Below, piece after piece: positions 1 to 11,329 of a stretch of 64,000 nucleotides of DNA. Position 1 is the first letter of the stretch. Each line of letters starts with the position of its first letter. The notes below the pieces were generated by a model, which saw only the letters and a list, made by a program, of their open reading frames with translations, was not told the DNA's origin and made no database searches. The stretch is from NCBI GenBank assembly GCA_942159475.1, contig OW804097.1, forward strand, positions 10,293,172 through 10,357,171, read 5' to 3'. This DNA is from Sthenelais limicola. Lineage: Eukaryota; Annelida; Polychaeta; Phyllodocida; Sigalionidae. The translations under genes and the position numbers were made by a program.

Positions 1-1090
1 AGAAAATCATTTACCAATGTTGTATTAACTACCAAGAGATTAAATTGAAGCATAAAATGACTAAAGTTTTTGTGTATACGAATTGAAAGATGTTAGAAGT
101 ATTTCTTATTGTTTTTTAGGAAAATATGTGAAAAATGACTTATAACGCCCCCTAGTGGAAAGGCATCATGTGCCATGGATTTTATTTTATTTCATTGGAT
201 TCCCTGACATGGAAAACATAGAAATGGACACCAAAATCATTCATTTATGTTAATTAGAACCCGAGTTATGTGCATTTATAGTCTGGGCAGCCATCTTGGA
301 CGCCATCTTGGATTTAGGCATGATAAAATGTTTGAAAAAATTGCAGACATCGATTTTTGAATTCTACTCATTGAATACTACAAAAAAATGTTTGTCTGCA
401 AAAATTAACATGAATTCCACACGGGAGCCATTTTTTTGACATAAGCAACTAGACTATATTATCAATAACCTTAGTCTGTTATATATATGTCTCAACCTCA
501 AAATTCATACTACAACCAATCATTAGGAAAATAAGTCACATTCATATGACCTAAGTAGGGGGTACAGAAACAAAAAACGTGATGATACAAAAGCCATGTT
601 TTCCCCTGTAGTTTTTTTCCATATTAACATTAGTGGGAGATATTTGGTATATGAATGAATGCCTTGCTATGTCAACCATTATAACCCAGAGTTTCATTTA
701 AATCCAATCATAAACATGCCCAATATCCCTTTGCAATCTCAGGACTGTTAAAAAATGTTAGCATGATGATACAAAACGCATTTATGTTTGGGCCAAAATG
801 AAAGCAGGAGAGCCCTCCTGTGTCACTCTTTGGAACCTAAACATCAATACTATCCACCTCCTGAGCTAACAGACACTTTTTCCTGCCTTAAATCTGAGAA
901 TTATTCTTTTTTATCATCTTCTCTACAAAATCCAATGCTACAAAATCCAAGACTTTTATTTTTATGTTTAACTTTTTGATTTCTTGGAAACTATAGTCTT
1001 CAATATCATAGATTTCCTTTCATGTTGCTTGTGTTATACCCCATATTCAGTTTCAAGTCTGAAAGTTTGTAAACTTTGCTGTTTTCATGT
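1..1090. other. Non-coding AT-rich DNA
   Basis: No convincing gene. The longest open frame (788-979) starts at TTG and has no recognisable domain. Two isolated copies of the GATGATACAAAA motif lie at about 581 and 765; the motif recurs through the first 4 kb. Confidence 0.6.
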
Positions 1091-1093
1091 GAT

Positions 1094-1168
1094 TTTGTAT
1101 CATCACTATGTGTTTTGTATCATCACTATGTGTTTTGTATCATCACTATGTGTTTTGTATCATCACTC
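1094..1168. repeat. 20-bp tandem repeat, about four copies
   Basis: Four near-perfect tandem copies of a unit containing TTTTGTATCATCACTATG. It is the reverse complement of the GTGATGATACAAAACA motif scattered over 580-4030, so this is the densest cluster of that motif. Confidence 0.85.
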
Positions 1169-1740
1169 TTATATCTTTAATCACTAACTCTGTGTCACTC
1201 TAAGTATGTAATATCATCACATGGGTCAACCCTGATAGTCAAATAGAATATACATAACAGACATGTGTGCCAGAAATGCATTAGCAGCAAGGAGGTGACA
1301 AGAATGTGACAAACATGAAGTAGTAAAGTTCACTATGTAATTTTAGTGGAATGTTTTGGCAATCAGTAAAACTATACATTTTTGGAAACTAGAGAACCTT
1401 GATAATCATAAAATGTCAAAAAATGAATGATGTCAGAAACCTATATTCCAAATTATCTTATTTAAGTAAAAGTGAAAAAATATATTTTTTTAATTAAGAA
1501 AAAAATATAAATCATACAACAAAACTATATATCTTTGCAGATACAGCCTGTAAATATACAGTAATATATATACTATACTATTAATTTTTGGTGGGTAATT
1601 GCTTGGCTTCAACTCAGGATTATGCACAGTCTGTCAGCCAGCCTGAACAAATATTCACAAATACACAAATAACCGAGAGCTATTACCCTACAATGATGGG
1701 CATTTTGTCTGTGCCTGTCCAGTCTACACACCCTATTGCC
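1169..1740. other. Non-coding AT-rich DNA
   Basis: AT-rich sequence with poly-A/T runs around 1470-1510. No ORF with a recognisable domain and no repeat boundary seen. Confidence 0.5.
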
Positions 1741-1744
1741 CATC

Positions 1745-2135
1745 ACTCCAGTCAAGGAACCAATGGATGTCAGTAGTCCTGTCAAGATTAACCCCATCAC
1801 TTGACTCAAGGAACAAATGGATGCCAGTACTCCTGTCAAGGTTAACCCCATTACTTGAGTCAAGGAACAAATGGATGCCAGTACTCCTGTCAAGGTTAAC
1901 CCCATCGATTCAGTTAAGGAACCAATGGGTGTCAGTATAGTACTAGTACTCCTGTCAAGGTCAACCCCATCGCTTGAGCCAAGGAACAAATGGATGCCAG
2001 TACTCCTGTCAAGATTAACCCCATCGCTTGAGTCTAGGAACCAATGGATGTCAGTGCTCCTGTCAAGGTTAACCCCAATACCCAAGCTAAGGTCCAAATG
2101 GATGCCAGTAACCCCATCAAGGTTAACCCCAATAG
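1745..2135. repeat. 54-bp minisatellite, about 7 copies
   Basis: The block AATGGATGYCAGTACTCCTG followed by TCAAGGTTAACCCCAT recurs with its ATGG at 1763, 1817, 1871, 1925, 1990, 2044 and 2098. The spacing is 54 bp except one 65-bp step. Because 54 is a multiple of three, both strands stay open over several hundred bases; I regard those frames as by-products rather than genes. Confidence 0.9.
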
Positions 2136-2558
2136 ATGTACTGTTATGGTTGGCCCCATTGCTCTGGGTGCTAGTTGAGGATCCAATTTTAGATTTAGAA
2201 AATATCCCAAACTCACCTCGCAAAAACTCAGAATATGGAAATAGGTTAAGGAGGGATCAGATGTGGATGCCATCTACTGTCTCTCTTTATATCACTTACC
2301 CTCCAAAAGGAAAGGAAGGAAGAGCAAGGTTGAAATAAAATTTCTGATATCCAAGGAGATGGAGGTGATATTTAGTGTATAAATTGTTTTAATAGTGAAA
2401 GAATTTTGCTAAATCATTGTTTTTTCTTTGATTGATGCAAAAGGAAAGCAAAATGTTCAATAAAGGGGAAGATAAAGGTCCTTTGACAGCTAAAATGTGA
2501 AGTATGCCATCAGGTGTCTCATTTATTATCAAGAAATTCAGTAATGATGCAAACACAG
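2136..2558. other. Non-coding DNA
   Basis: Unique-looking sequence between the minisatellite and the 0.36-kb duplication. Nothing recognisable. Confidence 0.5.
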
Positions 2559-3325
2559 TGATGATACAAAACACAGTGATGATACAAAACACACAGATAT
2601 TTCAATCTCCCCACCCCTGGGAAGTGTAGGACTTTCTTCTTTTGATGTTAGATTTGTCATAGGGGCATAGAGTGGTGGAAAAGGTCAAGTGGAAAAGTAC
2701 CACCCACTTTTTGAATCACCTGTAATTAATCTCAACTTGATTTGCATGAAAACAATATAGCTATTGTCCATTGGGCATAAGCACAAATGACAGACTTAGA
2801 TAATACAGAGCCTTCTGGAGAGGGCAAGGACCACTAGAGCTGGAAATATGTTAAGAACACAAGAATTAGACCATGTATGGCCAACTTAGAGGGGCCAGGC
2901 TGTGCCCAAATGGCCTATACAGTGATGATACAAAACACAGTGATGATACAAAACTCTTAGATATTTCAATCACCACACCCCTAGAGAATGTGGGCCTTTG
3001 TTATTTTGATATTATTTCTTTCTCAGGGGTGTATTGGGGTGAAGAAAATCATAAAATGAGTAATTACCACCCACTTGTTTTGAACCTCCTGCAATCAATC
3101 TCAACTTGCATTGCATGAAAAAGCCTGGGGTCCAATGGGCATAGGCACAAATGACAGACTTAGTGGATGTAGAGCCTTCTGGAGGGGGCAAGGACCACTA
3201 GAGCTGGACATAGGTTAAGAACAAAAGAATCAGACCATGTATGGCCAACTCAGAGGGGCCAGGCTGTGCCCAAATGGCCTATAATACAGTGATGATACAA
3301 AACACAGTGATGATACAAAACAATA
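2559..3325. repeat. Tandem duplication of a ~0.36-kb unit
   Basis: The unit begins with a doublet of GTGATGATACAAAACACA, followed by AGATATTTCAATC, and ends AAATGGCCTATA. The doublet occurs at about 2559-2590, 2921-2953 and 3289-3321, bounding two diverged copies. Shared inner blocks include CCTTCTGGAG with GGCAAGGACCACTAGAG and CAGGCTGTGCCCAAATGG. Confidence 0.85.
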
Positions 3326-4303
3326 GTTGGTTTGATCCACTGGACAAAGGAAGTTATTAATTTGCATTTGATTGAATGAATTACATTTACCTATAGCATA
3401 GCATTCTAATTGAATGGGGAAAAACAATTGTCAAACCAGTTTAGATTTTTTTCCATTAGATTTACATTGTAGTTAAATAAATGAAAGTCAACATATGATG
3501 AATTCTAAGAAAATGGCCGTTTAGCATCAAAATGATGGTCATTGTGTGAGGAGGCCATTGGGATTGAAGAATAAAGAGAAATTGATATTCCAAGTTAGTC
3601 CAAATATGTACATGAAGGGAAAAATAGTTCTTGGCTTTATTGGCCAAGTGTGATTTATAAGTGATGATACAAAACACATTTTTGAAGGGTCATAACTCAA
3701 GAAGTGTTTGCATGGGGGACATGTGACTTGTGATTTTGAATGAAATACTATATAGGCTTCACAATCAAGGGATAACAACATTCTCTATAGCTGTTCTAGA
3801 GAACACATACAAAGTGACAGAAGATAATGCCATTTTCCTTTGTAATATAATGTGTACTTATTTCTTTTCATGGGTGGAAAATATAAGAAATTAATGCCAT
3901 GGATCAGCTTTTTCATATTAGTCAGATTACCTAAGTTGGTCTTCCTCATAGAAAGATGTAGATTTACATATCAAAGAACTTTACAGTGGAAAAAAGATAA
4001 ATATTCTGATGTGTTTTGTATCATCATGCAGACCCTCATTATATAATTTCAAACTTCTCTGCACGTCTGGGTATTAGTAGTTAGTGGCTGAAATGTCAGA
4101 TTTGGATTGTCCAGTGTGTTACCTTGACACATGCAAAACTTCAGGATTATTAGAACATGTTGCAAAAATACACTTGTGTACCTATTTCGTGAGAATCGAC
4201 CACATAGATATATGTTTCTATCCAAGCGTAGGTTTTCTAACAAGCCTAGAAACCTGTAATGTCATGAAATGTATCCGAACTGTATAAACGTGTTGTTGAT
4301 TGT
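3326..4303. other. Non-coding DNA with two motif copies
   Basis: No supported gene. Single GATGATACAAAACACA copies lie at about 3662 (plus) and 4012-4027 (reverse). Confidence 0.5.
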
Positions 4304-4307
4304 ACAT

Positions 4308-4541
4308 GGGTCAGTTGTTTGGAAAATGTACGATTCATTTTCACCAATTCTCTGAAATAACTCAAATTTCAGACGAAAAAAAAGTTCAAAAGACAGTTCA
4401 ACCTAACCAAACAGATTGCTAGAATCAATACAATGCCGAATATACTCGAATTTACCTAGTATTGACCAAATTGCAGCTTAATTTAGCAGAATAACTAAAT
4501 GTGTACATCTGCAAATGGTACATTTTCTGAAGATCTGACCC
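4308..4541 (+). mobile_element. Family A MITE, complete
   Basis: Left end GGGTCAGTTGTTTGG, right end AGATCTGACCC, with AAAATGTACGATT and GGTACATTTTCT as mirrored inner TIR parts. About 234 bp. Flanks give no clean target duplication. Plus orientation is defined as the one with TTCACCAAT near the left end. Confidence 0.85.
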
Positions 4542-4694
4542 ATGTATGTTCATGTACTTTATCATATAACATCAGTATTTGGGTGCTATCCATGTCCCAT
4601 AAAATGGTTATCTCTGGATAAACCACACGTTTGTACTCATTACCTTATCTTATCACCTCTCAATACAACCAGATCCATGCCCATATACATATAC

Positions 4695-4850
4695 ATATAT
4701 AGAGTGAATGCAACTCGCCGGCAATAATCGAAAATTTATAGGACGAGATTCGTCCACATAAGCACGATGCCGTAGGCAGAGTGCTTACGTGGACGAATCA
4801 AGTCCTATAAATTTTCGATTATTGCTGGCGAGTTGCATTCTATATTTATT
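4695..4850. mobile_element. Foldback palindrome 1
   Basis: Arms of about 65 nt, including GCAACTCGCC / GGCGAGTTGC, AATCGAAAATTTATAGGAC and TTCGTCCAC with their complements, around a short centre containing GCCGTAGGC. The right arm runs out into CTATATTTATTATATG. No coding potential. Same architecture as the foldbacks at 8958, 16655 and 37515, but a different arm sequence. Confidence 0.85.
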
Positions 4851-5346
4851 ATATGTGCATACAAATTTGATGATACATCATCGGATATGCTGAAAAATAT
4901 CTAAAAATGTCACAGAGAACCCCACTGTCCTGCTGAGAGTCCCGTTAGTACAACGGTGCCCTAGCTGTCAGTCTGTCTGTGTGTCTCATGCAGTACATTT
5001 ACTTACTGACATTGTTGAATTAAAACGTTCATATCATGGCCATTTCTTGAGCTACATTACCAAATCTTATATCATTCGATAGAGAATTTAATTGTCTATT
5101 TAATGATATGCTTCTCATTATGTATTTGTATGATCATAGTACCTAAATCACGAGTGGATTACCGGTCGCGGGGGTTCGCACAGCTTTCATTTTGTTTACA
5201 TGCTTCGCGGAGACAGAGCTATTTTTAGACAACTACATTTTTATAGGACGTGTCCTATATGAATATTCTTATAGCACCCCACTTATAGGCTATATATAAT
5301 AGCACCTCTCATATAGCATGCGCATATAATAAACATACATATATCT
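4851..5346. other. Possible body of foldback element 1
   Basis: Starts at TTATTATATGTGCAT (about 4848) and ends near ATGCGCATATAATAA (5319-5333), which are roughly inverse to each other. The foldback may therefore be the left part of a longer element ending about 5333. Only weakly supported; no gene. Confidence 0.35.
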
Positions 5347-5452
5347 GGGTGAAGTCGCCAGAAAATGTATGATTCACTTTCACCAATCCTCTCAAATAAC
5401 CCAAATTTCAGATGAAATAAAGTTCAAAATACAGTTCAACCTAGAGCACTGA
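5347..5452 (+). mobile_element. Family A MITE, 5' fragment
   Basis: Left end GGGTGAAGTCGCCAG, then about 105 bp of family A, breaking off after AGTTCAACCTA into an unrelated repeat at 5453. Confidence 0.8.
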
Positions 5453-5580
5453 TATATAGATATCATATGCTGAACATGGCATGTTTTCAATAGATTTTAT
5501 ACTGTACCATTAGTCCCATAATGCAATGCAAATTAGGATTCAAAATGGCGGCTATGCAACTATTTACTAGTGATTGACCC
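5453..5580 (+). repeat. Repeat family D, uninterrupted copy
   Basis: Runs from GAGCACTGAT through TGCTGAACATGGCATGTTTT and ACTGTACCATTAGTCCCATA to CAAAATGGCGGCTATGCA. It is the empty-site counterpart of the copy at 8893-9350, which carries a 344-bp insertion between ACCATTA and GTCCC. Confidence 0.8.
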
Positions 5581-5620
5581 TCAAGAAATATCGCCAACTT
5601 TTTCCAGGCGTAAACAAATA

Positions 5621-6030
5621 TGTGATGTGTTTCAGGAAAATGAGTCATGAGTCGCAATAAATGGATTTTGAGATATCATCATGTATGAAAAGAGGAGATC
5701 AAGCCGATTCCAATGATAGTAAACAGTCTAATAATCTAATAAGTATTTCTGGATTTTAAGTTTGATATTTTCGTTTTTTTAAAAAAGGTTTCCAATATTT
5801 CTGGGGGTCAATAAACAGTAAAGTAACTAAATGTAGTCCATTTAAGGACCTTTAAAACAAAAGGATATATTACATAGATTGTCCTGAAATTTAATACAAC
5901 GATTGATATAGCCATAAGTGACAAACCCTCCCAAAATTAGAACATTCCAATAATGAGATCTTGGAGAAAAACACACTTTGGAAAATATCAATTTTGCTAC
6001 TTATGACTCATTTTCCTGAAACACATCACA
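5621..6030 (+). mobile_element. Family B MITE, complete
   Basis: Starts TGTGATGTGTTTCAGG and ends CCTGAAACACATCACA; TIR of about 35 bp including ATGAGTCA and GTCGCA. About 410 bp, non-coding. Reference copy for orientation. Confidence 0.9.
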
Positions 6031-6509
6031 TATAGAAAAGACTTATTTATGCCCTAATGTTTACTATCATTGGACTCTGCTTGATCTCATCTTTTCAAAT
6101 ATGATAATATTTCACAATCAATTTTTTAATTCATACATGGACAACAATCACATAAAACTTCCAATTTCTTATCAACGTGCCTGATATCGACCATTATCCT
6201 CCATACATTTTATTATCTATTTCTTCTTTTTTATATGCCCTTTATTCCTCCTTGTGTGCTGGGTTGAAGACCTTGCTCCTCAACCCCTACATTTTATTAT
6301 TTCTACATACATTGAAAGATTAGGCGATCTCATCGCTATAATAGAATAGTCTAGTACTATTATTCCTAAAATTTCCTGAGAATATTTGGTATCATCTGAT
6401 TCTCTAACATTATATTCATATGTATAATATATGCAGAGAGTGGAGGTATTTTGTCCCGCCCCCAGACCCCCGCCACACTTCTCTCCGCTCTAACCTGTGT
6501 GTACATTAT
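6031..6509. other. Non-coding DNA
   Basis: AT-rich with a short C-rich stretch near 6460. Nothing recognisable. Confidence 0.5.
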
Positions 6510-6744
6510 GGGTGAAGTCACCAGAAAATGTACAATTCACTTTCACCAATATTCTCAAATAACCCAAATGTCAGACGAAAATAAAGTTCAAAATTCAGTT
6601 CAACCTAACCAAACAGATTGCTAGAATCAATGCAATGCCGAATATACCCGAATTTACCAAGTATTGACCAAATTGCAGCCTAATTTAGCAGAATTTACTA
6701 AATGTGTACAACTGCCAATTCTACATTTTCTGAAAATCTGACCC
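6510..6744 (+). mobile_element. Family A MITE, GGGTGAAG type
   Basis: Starts GGGTGAAGTCACCAG and ends CTGAAAATCTGACCC; 235 bp. The two ends match beyond the outer 15 bp (AAATGTACAATT / AATTCTACATTT), but the outermost bases differ, which marks the second end-type of the family. Confidence 0.9.
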
Positions 6745-6902
6745 ATATATATGATAAGAGGGAGCATGGCGAGGAATGCATGTGTACAAGTGGGGAAATT
6801 TCCCCTTGTGTATGTTCTGCCATGTGTAGGCCTTGGTGCAGTCTACCTACGCTATAGCTGGTGGACTAGCAATAGTACTCTATGGGACAGATCGTCAGAT
6901 AT

Positions 6903-7137
6903 GGGTCAGATTTTCAGAAAATGTACAATTCGCCTTCACCAATGCTGTCAAATAACCCACATTTAAGACAAAAATGAGCCATCAAATGCAGTTTAACATA
7001 ACAGAACTGATACTTTAAATCAATGCCATACCAAATATACTCAGATATACCCAATATTCATCATTTTTCAGCCTAATTTAGGAGAGCGTCCTAAATGTGT
7101 ACAGCTGACAATTGTACATTTTCTGAAAATCTGACCC
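6903..7137 (+). mobile_element. Family A MITE with ATAT target duplication
   Basis: Symmetric type: GGGTCAGATTTTCAG at the left, CTGAAAATCTGACCC at the right. ATAT directly precedes (6899-6902) and follows (7138-7141), supporting a 4-bp target duplication. Confidence 0.92.
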
Positions 7138-7205
7138 ATATAGTGTACAACTGGCAGCTTAAACAATTGAGCAATTTCGACTAAATTTGGCGGAAAATGA
7201 TAAAT

Positions 7206-7332
7206 GGGTGAAGTCCCCCGAAAATGTACAATTCACTTTCACAAATTCTCTGAAATAATCCAAATTTCAGACGAAAATAAAGTTCGAAATACAGTTCAAC
7301 CTATAACAAAACAGATTGCTAGAATCAATGCA
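7206..7332 (+). mobile_element. Family A MITE, 5' fragment
   Basis: Begins GGGTGAAGTCCCCCG and stops after TTGCTAGAATCAATGCA; the right half is missing. Confidence 0.75.
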
Positions 7333-8134
7333 GCTACTCTAACCTTATAGAAATAGGAGGGTATACAGGAGGGTATACGGTAACGACAGATACATTATAA
7401 TGTCTGGGGGAGGACCCACATTAATGTTAATATAAGTACATTATATTTGTACTGAGTTGTCGTCATGGCGATATTCTCACGCAATATTAATTACTATGTT
7501 CATGCTACTTTTACCCTCCAGTTCATAGCTGCCATAGTCGCCATAGGAGGCGAAATGGCGATGGCCCTACGTTGATTTGATTTTAAAAAACCTTTTATTC
7601 GTCAAAAATTACAATTACACATAGAAAGACAGACTTCTGGGATGTCGTGCCCATATTTCCGCATCCAGTTCTTCCAGCCGTTTCCCTTAGAGTAGAAAGT
7701 TAACTAGGGGAGAGACTAACATTGAGTCTACATGATGTCAACAACATTTAACAGTTATGTAGATAGACGGAGCATGTTTCACCTTCCTAGACGACCGCTT
7801 GAATGGCTATATATGGCTGATCCCAGAACTTTTTATATCCTCTGAAAGTCCCGCCAAATCCGATTTTTTTTTATCCCAAACTAGACATCGGAAAAGAGAG
7901 ACATAATACTCTCCCTGATCCTAAGTCATAGCAAGGGAGCAGAATTAAAAACAAAATTTAACAGTTAGTCAGTTAACTAGTTAGTTAATTAACTAATTAA
8001 CGACTTCGTCAATACATAAATGAGAGTACAGCGTGATTTATTTTTAGTTTTCTCTTTTTGCTCAATGGCTTCTGGTTGGTAAATTTCAAAGGTCTAGATT
8101 TGAATGTGTTTGAGCTAGAGCTAGCTAGGTAAAA
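7333..8134. other. Non-coding DNA
   Basis: No supported gene or repeat boundary. Contains a short TTAGTTAATTAACTAATTAA stretch near 7981. Confidence 0.5.
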
Positions 8135-8541
8135 TGTGATGTGTTTCAGGAAATTAGTCCCAATTTGGAAAATTGGTGCTTTTCAAAGTCGTTTACTTAC
8201 AAGATCTCTTTGCTGGAATATTTTCACTTTTGGAGTGTCTAGTCCTTGTGGTTGTATGAATACATCTACCGAATTTCAAGACAGTTTATTAGTTATATCA
8301 GTGCGTTTCTTAGATCATCCCATTGAGTATATTTAGCTACTTTACTGGTAATTATCCACCCAGAAATATTGCAAACCTTTTTTTTCAAAAATAAAATCTA
8401 ACTAAAAAGATAAAAGTCCTTATTCGATGTCCTTGATATTTACATTCATTGGAATCATCTTGATCTCCTCTTTTCAAATATGGCGATATCTCAAAATCCA
8501 TATTTTGCGACTTATGACTCATTTTCCTGAAACGGATCACA
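8135..8541 (-). mobile_element. Family B MITE, complete, reverse
   Basis: Starts TGTGATGTGTTTCAGG and ends CCTGAAACGGATCACA. The interior is the reverse of the 5621 copy (AAAGTCGTTTACTTACAAG near the left end). Confidence 0.85.
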
Positions 8542-8819
8542 AATGTACTTTCTAGGTGTCTCTGTCCTAACTGCATTTGGTAATATTTTCAATTCCCATG
8601 TGTCTAAAATGTTCTTAAAGTCCTCGTCTACCACCGTGAGAAGTTTTAATCATCACAATTAATCCAATAGTGGAGTTGCATGTGCCACTGCGCATGTCCG
8701 TTACAGTGCATCATGGGATGGATTATGATGAAATCTGACACACAAATAATTGACAAGATTTCTATCAAAATTTGCAACAATGTTTTCACCAATATCGGGT
8801 TTGTATAAATAAGTTATGA

Positions 8820-8957
8820 AAAATAAATGCATGATGGGAAAAATGGAGACTTGTGCCATGGAAACACGTATAACACATGGATATTGACATTAGAGCATTG
8901 ATAAATAGTCCATGCTGAACATGGCATGTTTTGTTTAGATTTTAGACTGTACCATTA
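8820..8957 (+). repeat. Repeat family D, left part of interrupted copy
   Basis: Contains GCATGATGGGAAAAATGGAG, GAGCATTGATAAATAG, TGCTGAACATGGCATGTTTT and ends GACTGTACCATTA. An inverted copy of its left part lies at about 12150-12290. It continues at 9302 after the insertion. Confidence 0.75.
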
Positions 8958-9301
8958 TTATAGCAAATGGCACTCTGTTTGGGTTCAAACTGATCTCGAC
9001 CCCTCAGAAAACGGGACGAACCCCGAAGGGGTGAGTTCCCGTTTTCTGAGGGGTCGAGATCAGTTTGAACCCGAACAGAGTGCCATGTGCTATTTATTAC
9101 ACACTCTATTTGGATGTTAAAAAGTAAATTTAACTTGTTAAATTAAATTGTTTAACTAAGTTACGCGGTCGGGACGACGTCATTTGGCCTACGCTGCACC
9201 AATGAAATTGCGTCTTTGGCCGAACTGTACACGAGAACGATTCGGATCGACCGAACTGCACCCCCAAACTGCACCTTTCTAACTGCTCATGTGTGTAATA
9301 A
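8958..9301. mobile_element. 344-bp foldback insertion in repeat D
   Basis: Comparison with the uninterrupted copy at 5511 defines the ends: the insert begins TTATAGCAAATGGCACTC and ends GTGTGTAATAA. Its left part is a palindrome with about 55-nt arms (GGCACTCTGTT, TTCAAACTGATCTCGACC, CTCAGAAAACGGGA and complements) around CCCCGAAGGGG. The right arm is followed by GCTATTTATTACACAC, inverse to the GTGTGTAATAA terminus. Non-coding. Confidence 0.85.
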
Positions 9302-9350
9302 GTCCCATAATTCCATGCGAATCAACATTCAAAATGGCGGCTATGCACAT
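9302..9350 (+). repeat. Repeat family D, right part
   Basis: GTCCCATAATTCCATGCG then CAAAATGGCGGCTATGCA, resuming the family D sequence exactly where the 8957 part stopped. Confidence 0.8.
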
Positions 9351-9419
9351 CCCCAATTTTAGGCTCCAATCTGCTTTATTCTTTATTATTTAGGTTAGTT
9401 ATTTATGTTATTTGGCCAA

Positions 9420-9900
9420 TCTCATGCACTAAGGGTGTGTGGGGGGGTTTAAATTTGCGATAAAGTCTTGTGCAAAATTGTATGACCCCCCCTTAAACTC
9501 TTGTGCAATATTTCTTGGCCCCACCTTTGAAAGTTTGTGCATATTTTCATGACGCCCCCCCCTACATCATTGTAGTTCTAGGAGTTAGATGCCCTCCCTC
9601 CCCAAACACACACACAAACATACTTTTAGAGTCTTTTAGACTTTGTGAAAAAGACTTGTGCAAAATTGTATGATCCCCCCACTTAAAGTCTTGTGCAGAC
9701 TGTGTTGTCCCCCTCCCCCCCCCCCCCTTGGAAAACTGTGCAAAATTTCATGACCCCGCCCCCCCCCCCCAGTTATTCTATTCCCCGCCCCCCCCCCCCC
9801 CCCAGTTATTCTATTCCCCCCCCCAGTTATTCTATTCCCCCTTCACAGTCTCTGCAAAAAAGGCCCCCCGCCCCCTGACAATTCTCCCCCCCCCCCTCTA
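9420..9900. repeat. C-rich degenerate repeat tract
   Basis: Runs of 6-18 C separated by a recurring block CTTGTGCAAAATTGTATGA (around 9468, 9530, 9655, 9690, 9735), with CAGTTATTCTATTCCCC repeated three times near 9770-9838. The minus strand therefore carries many G-runs. A proline-rich frame through it is a composition artefact. Confidence 0.8.
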
Positions 9901-10035
9901 GTGATTAAAAATGAACAGTCCCTAATTTCTCCATTTGGTGAGGGATGGCTAAACCGGGTGTAACCGGTACCGACCGGTCAGTGTGTACTTATCATATCTA
10001 CCAGGAGCTTAGCAACGGATGGGTCGAGCCGCGGG

Positions 10036-10051
10036 GGGGGGGGGGGGGGGA
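10036..10051. repeat. Poly-G tract
   Basis: About 16 uninterrupted G directly before a degraded family A fragment (10052-10100). Confidence 0.8.
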
Positions 10052-10110
10052 GGACGTCAGAAAATGTACAATCAGCAATTCTACACATTCAACAAATTAT
10101 GTTAAAATAT

Positions 10111-10345
10111 GGGTCAGATTTTCAGAAAATGTACAATTCAACTTCACAAATCTTCTCAAATAACCCAAATTTTGGACGAAAATAAAATTCAAAATACAGT
10201 TCAACCTAACCAAACAGATTGCTAGAATCAATGTAATGCCGAATATACTGGAATTTACTTAGTATTGGCCAAATTGTAGCCTAATTTAGCAGAATTTACT
10301 AAATGAATACAGCTGCCAATTGAACATTTTCTGAAAATCTGACCC
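10111..10345 (+). mobile_element. Family A MITE, symmetric type
   Basis: GGGTCAGATTTTCAG to CTGAAAATCTGACCC. Flanks ATAT / GTAT differ at one base, consistent with a mutated 4-bp duplication. A partial second copy (TCAGAAAATGTACAATCAGC) lies immediately to the left. Confidence 0.88.
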
Positions 10346-10952
10346 GTATATTTGGTATTTCGTTGATATTAAAACCATTTATTGATATTTATTCGAATAT
10401 GTTAAACTGTATTTTCAAGCTTATTTCGTATTTAAGTTTGCGTTATTTGAGAGGATTGGATCATTTAAACATTCCCTTGTAATTTTCCATAAATAATTAT
10501 TTGTATGTAAGATTTGAACTGAATCCATCCCAGTAAAATCACATCGTGATGTTGTAGCTGGGAAGGTTATTAGCGCAGTAGGCGTCCAATCAAAACAAAC
10601 CATATATGATCTGAGAAGGTATGGGGGAATGTTCTGGTTATGTTGGGAAATATGATGAAATCCCCTCCCCCCCAGGAGCAACACATTTGTGTAAATTCCC
10701 TGACCCCATGGGGCATAGTTTCCACATTATAATTGCAAATAAAAATTATAAATAAATATATAATACACCCTGACGGACATTCCCTACCCTGGAGAATGCC
10801 CTTGATACTGGGGTAAACCAAGGGAAATCCCCGCCTGGGTGGGGGCGTATCTCTGACATCCCCTTACCATTCCCCCCTCACCCCCGAGGGTGGTTTAATC
10901 TCAACTGTTACTGTGACTATCCTAACTGTCTATTTCTAGTTGACCTATATTA
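10346..10952. other. Non-coding DNA
   Basis: No supported gene. Contains GTAGGCGTCCAAT (about 10578), a block recurring inverted near 12508 and 15532. Confidence 0.5.
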
Positions 10953-11187
10953 GGGTCAGATTTTCAGAAAATGTATAATTAGCAGCTGTATACATTTAGT
11001 AAATTCTGCTAAAATAGACTGCAATTTGCTCAATACTAGGTAAATTCGAGTATATTCAGCATTGCATTATTTCTAGCAATGTGCTTGGTTACGTTGAACT
11101 GTATTTTGAACTTTATTTTTGTCTGAAATTTGGGTTATTTGAGAAGATTGGTGAAGCTGAATTGTACATTTTCTGAAAACTTGACCC
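10953..11187 (-). mobile_element. Family A MITE, reverse
   Basis: GGGTCAGATTTTCAG to CTGAAAACTTGACCC; interior in reverse orientation (TTGGTGAAGCTGAATTG near the right end). Confidence 0.88.
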
Positions 11188-11329
11188 ATTACTGTTCCCT
11201 GGTCTCCCAGTGAGTAGCTCAGCTGCTCAGTGTAAGGTACATGTGACTGGGTCATTAGGTCACTCAGGGAAACGCCCCCTTTTACTCACATACATACATA
11301 TATAGCTCCTTGAGACAACCGCTGACCCA

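Noticed and set aside
1609..2338. 204- and 155-codon frames across the 54-bp minisatellite
   Set aside because: The frames change relative to the repeat unit, no codon pattern or domain, and both strands are equally open.
9693..9878. Proline-rich small ORF
   Set aside because: Produced by C-runs of the low-complexity tract.
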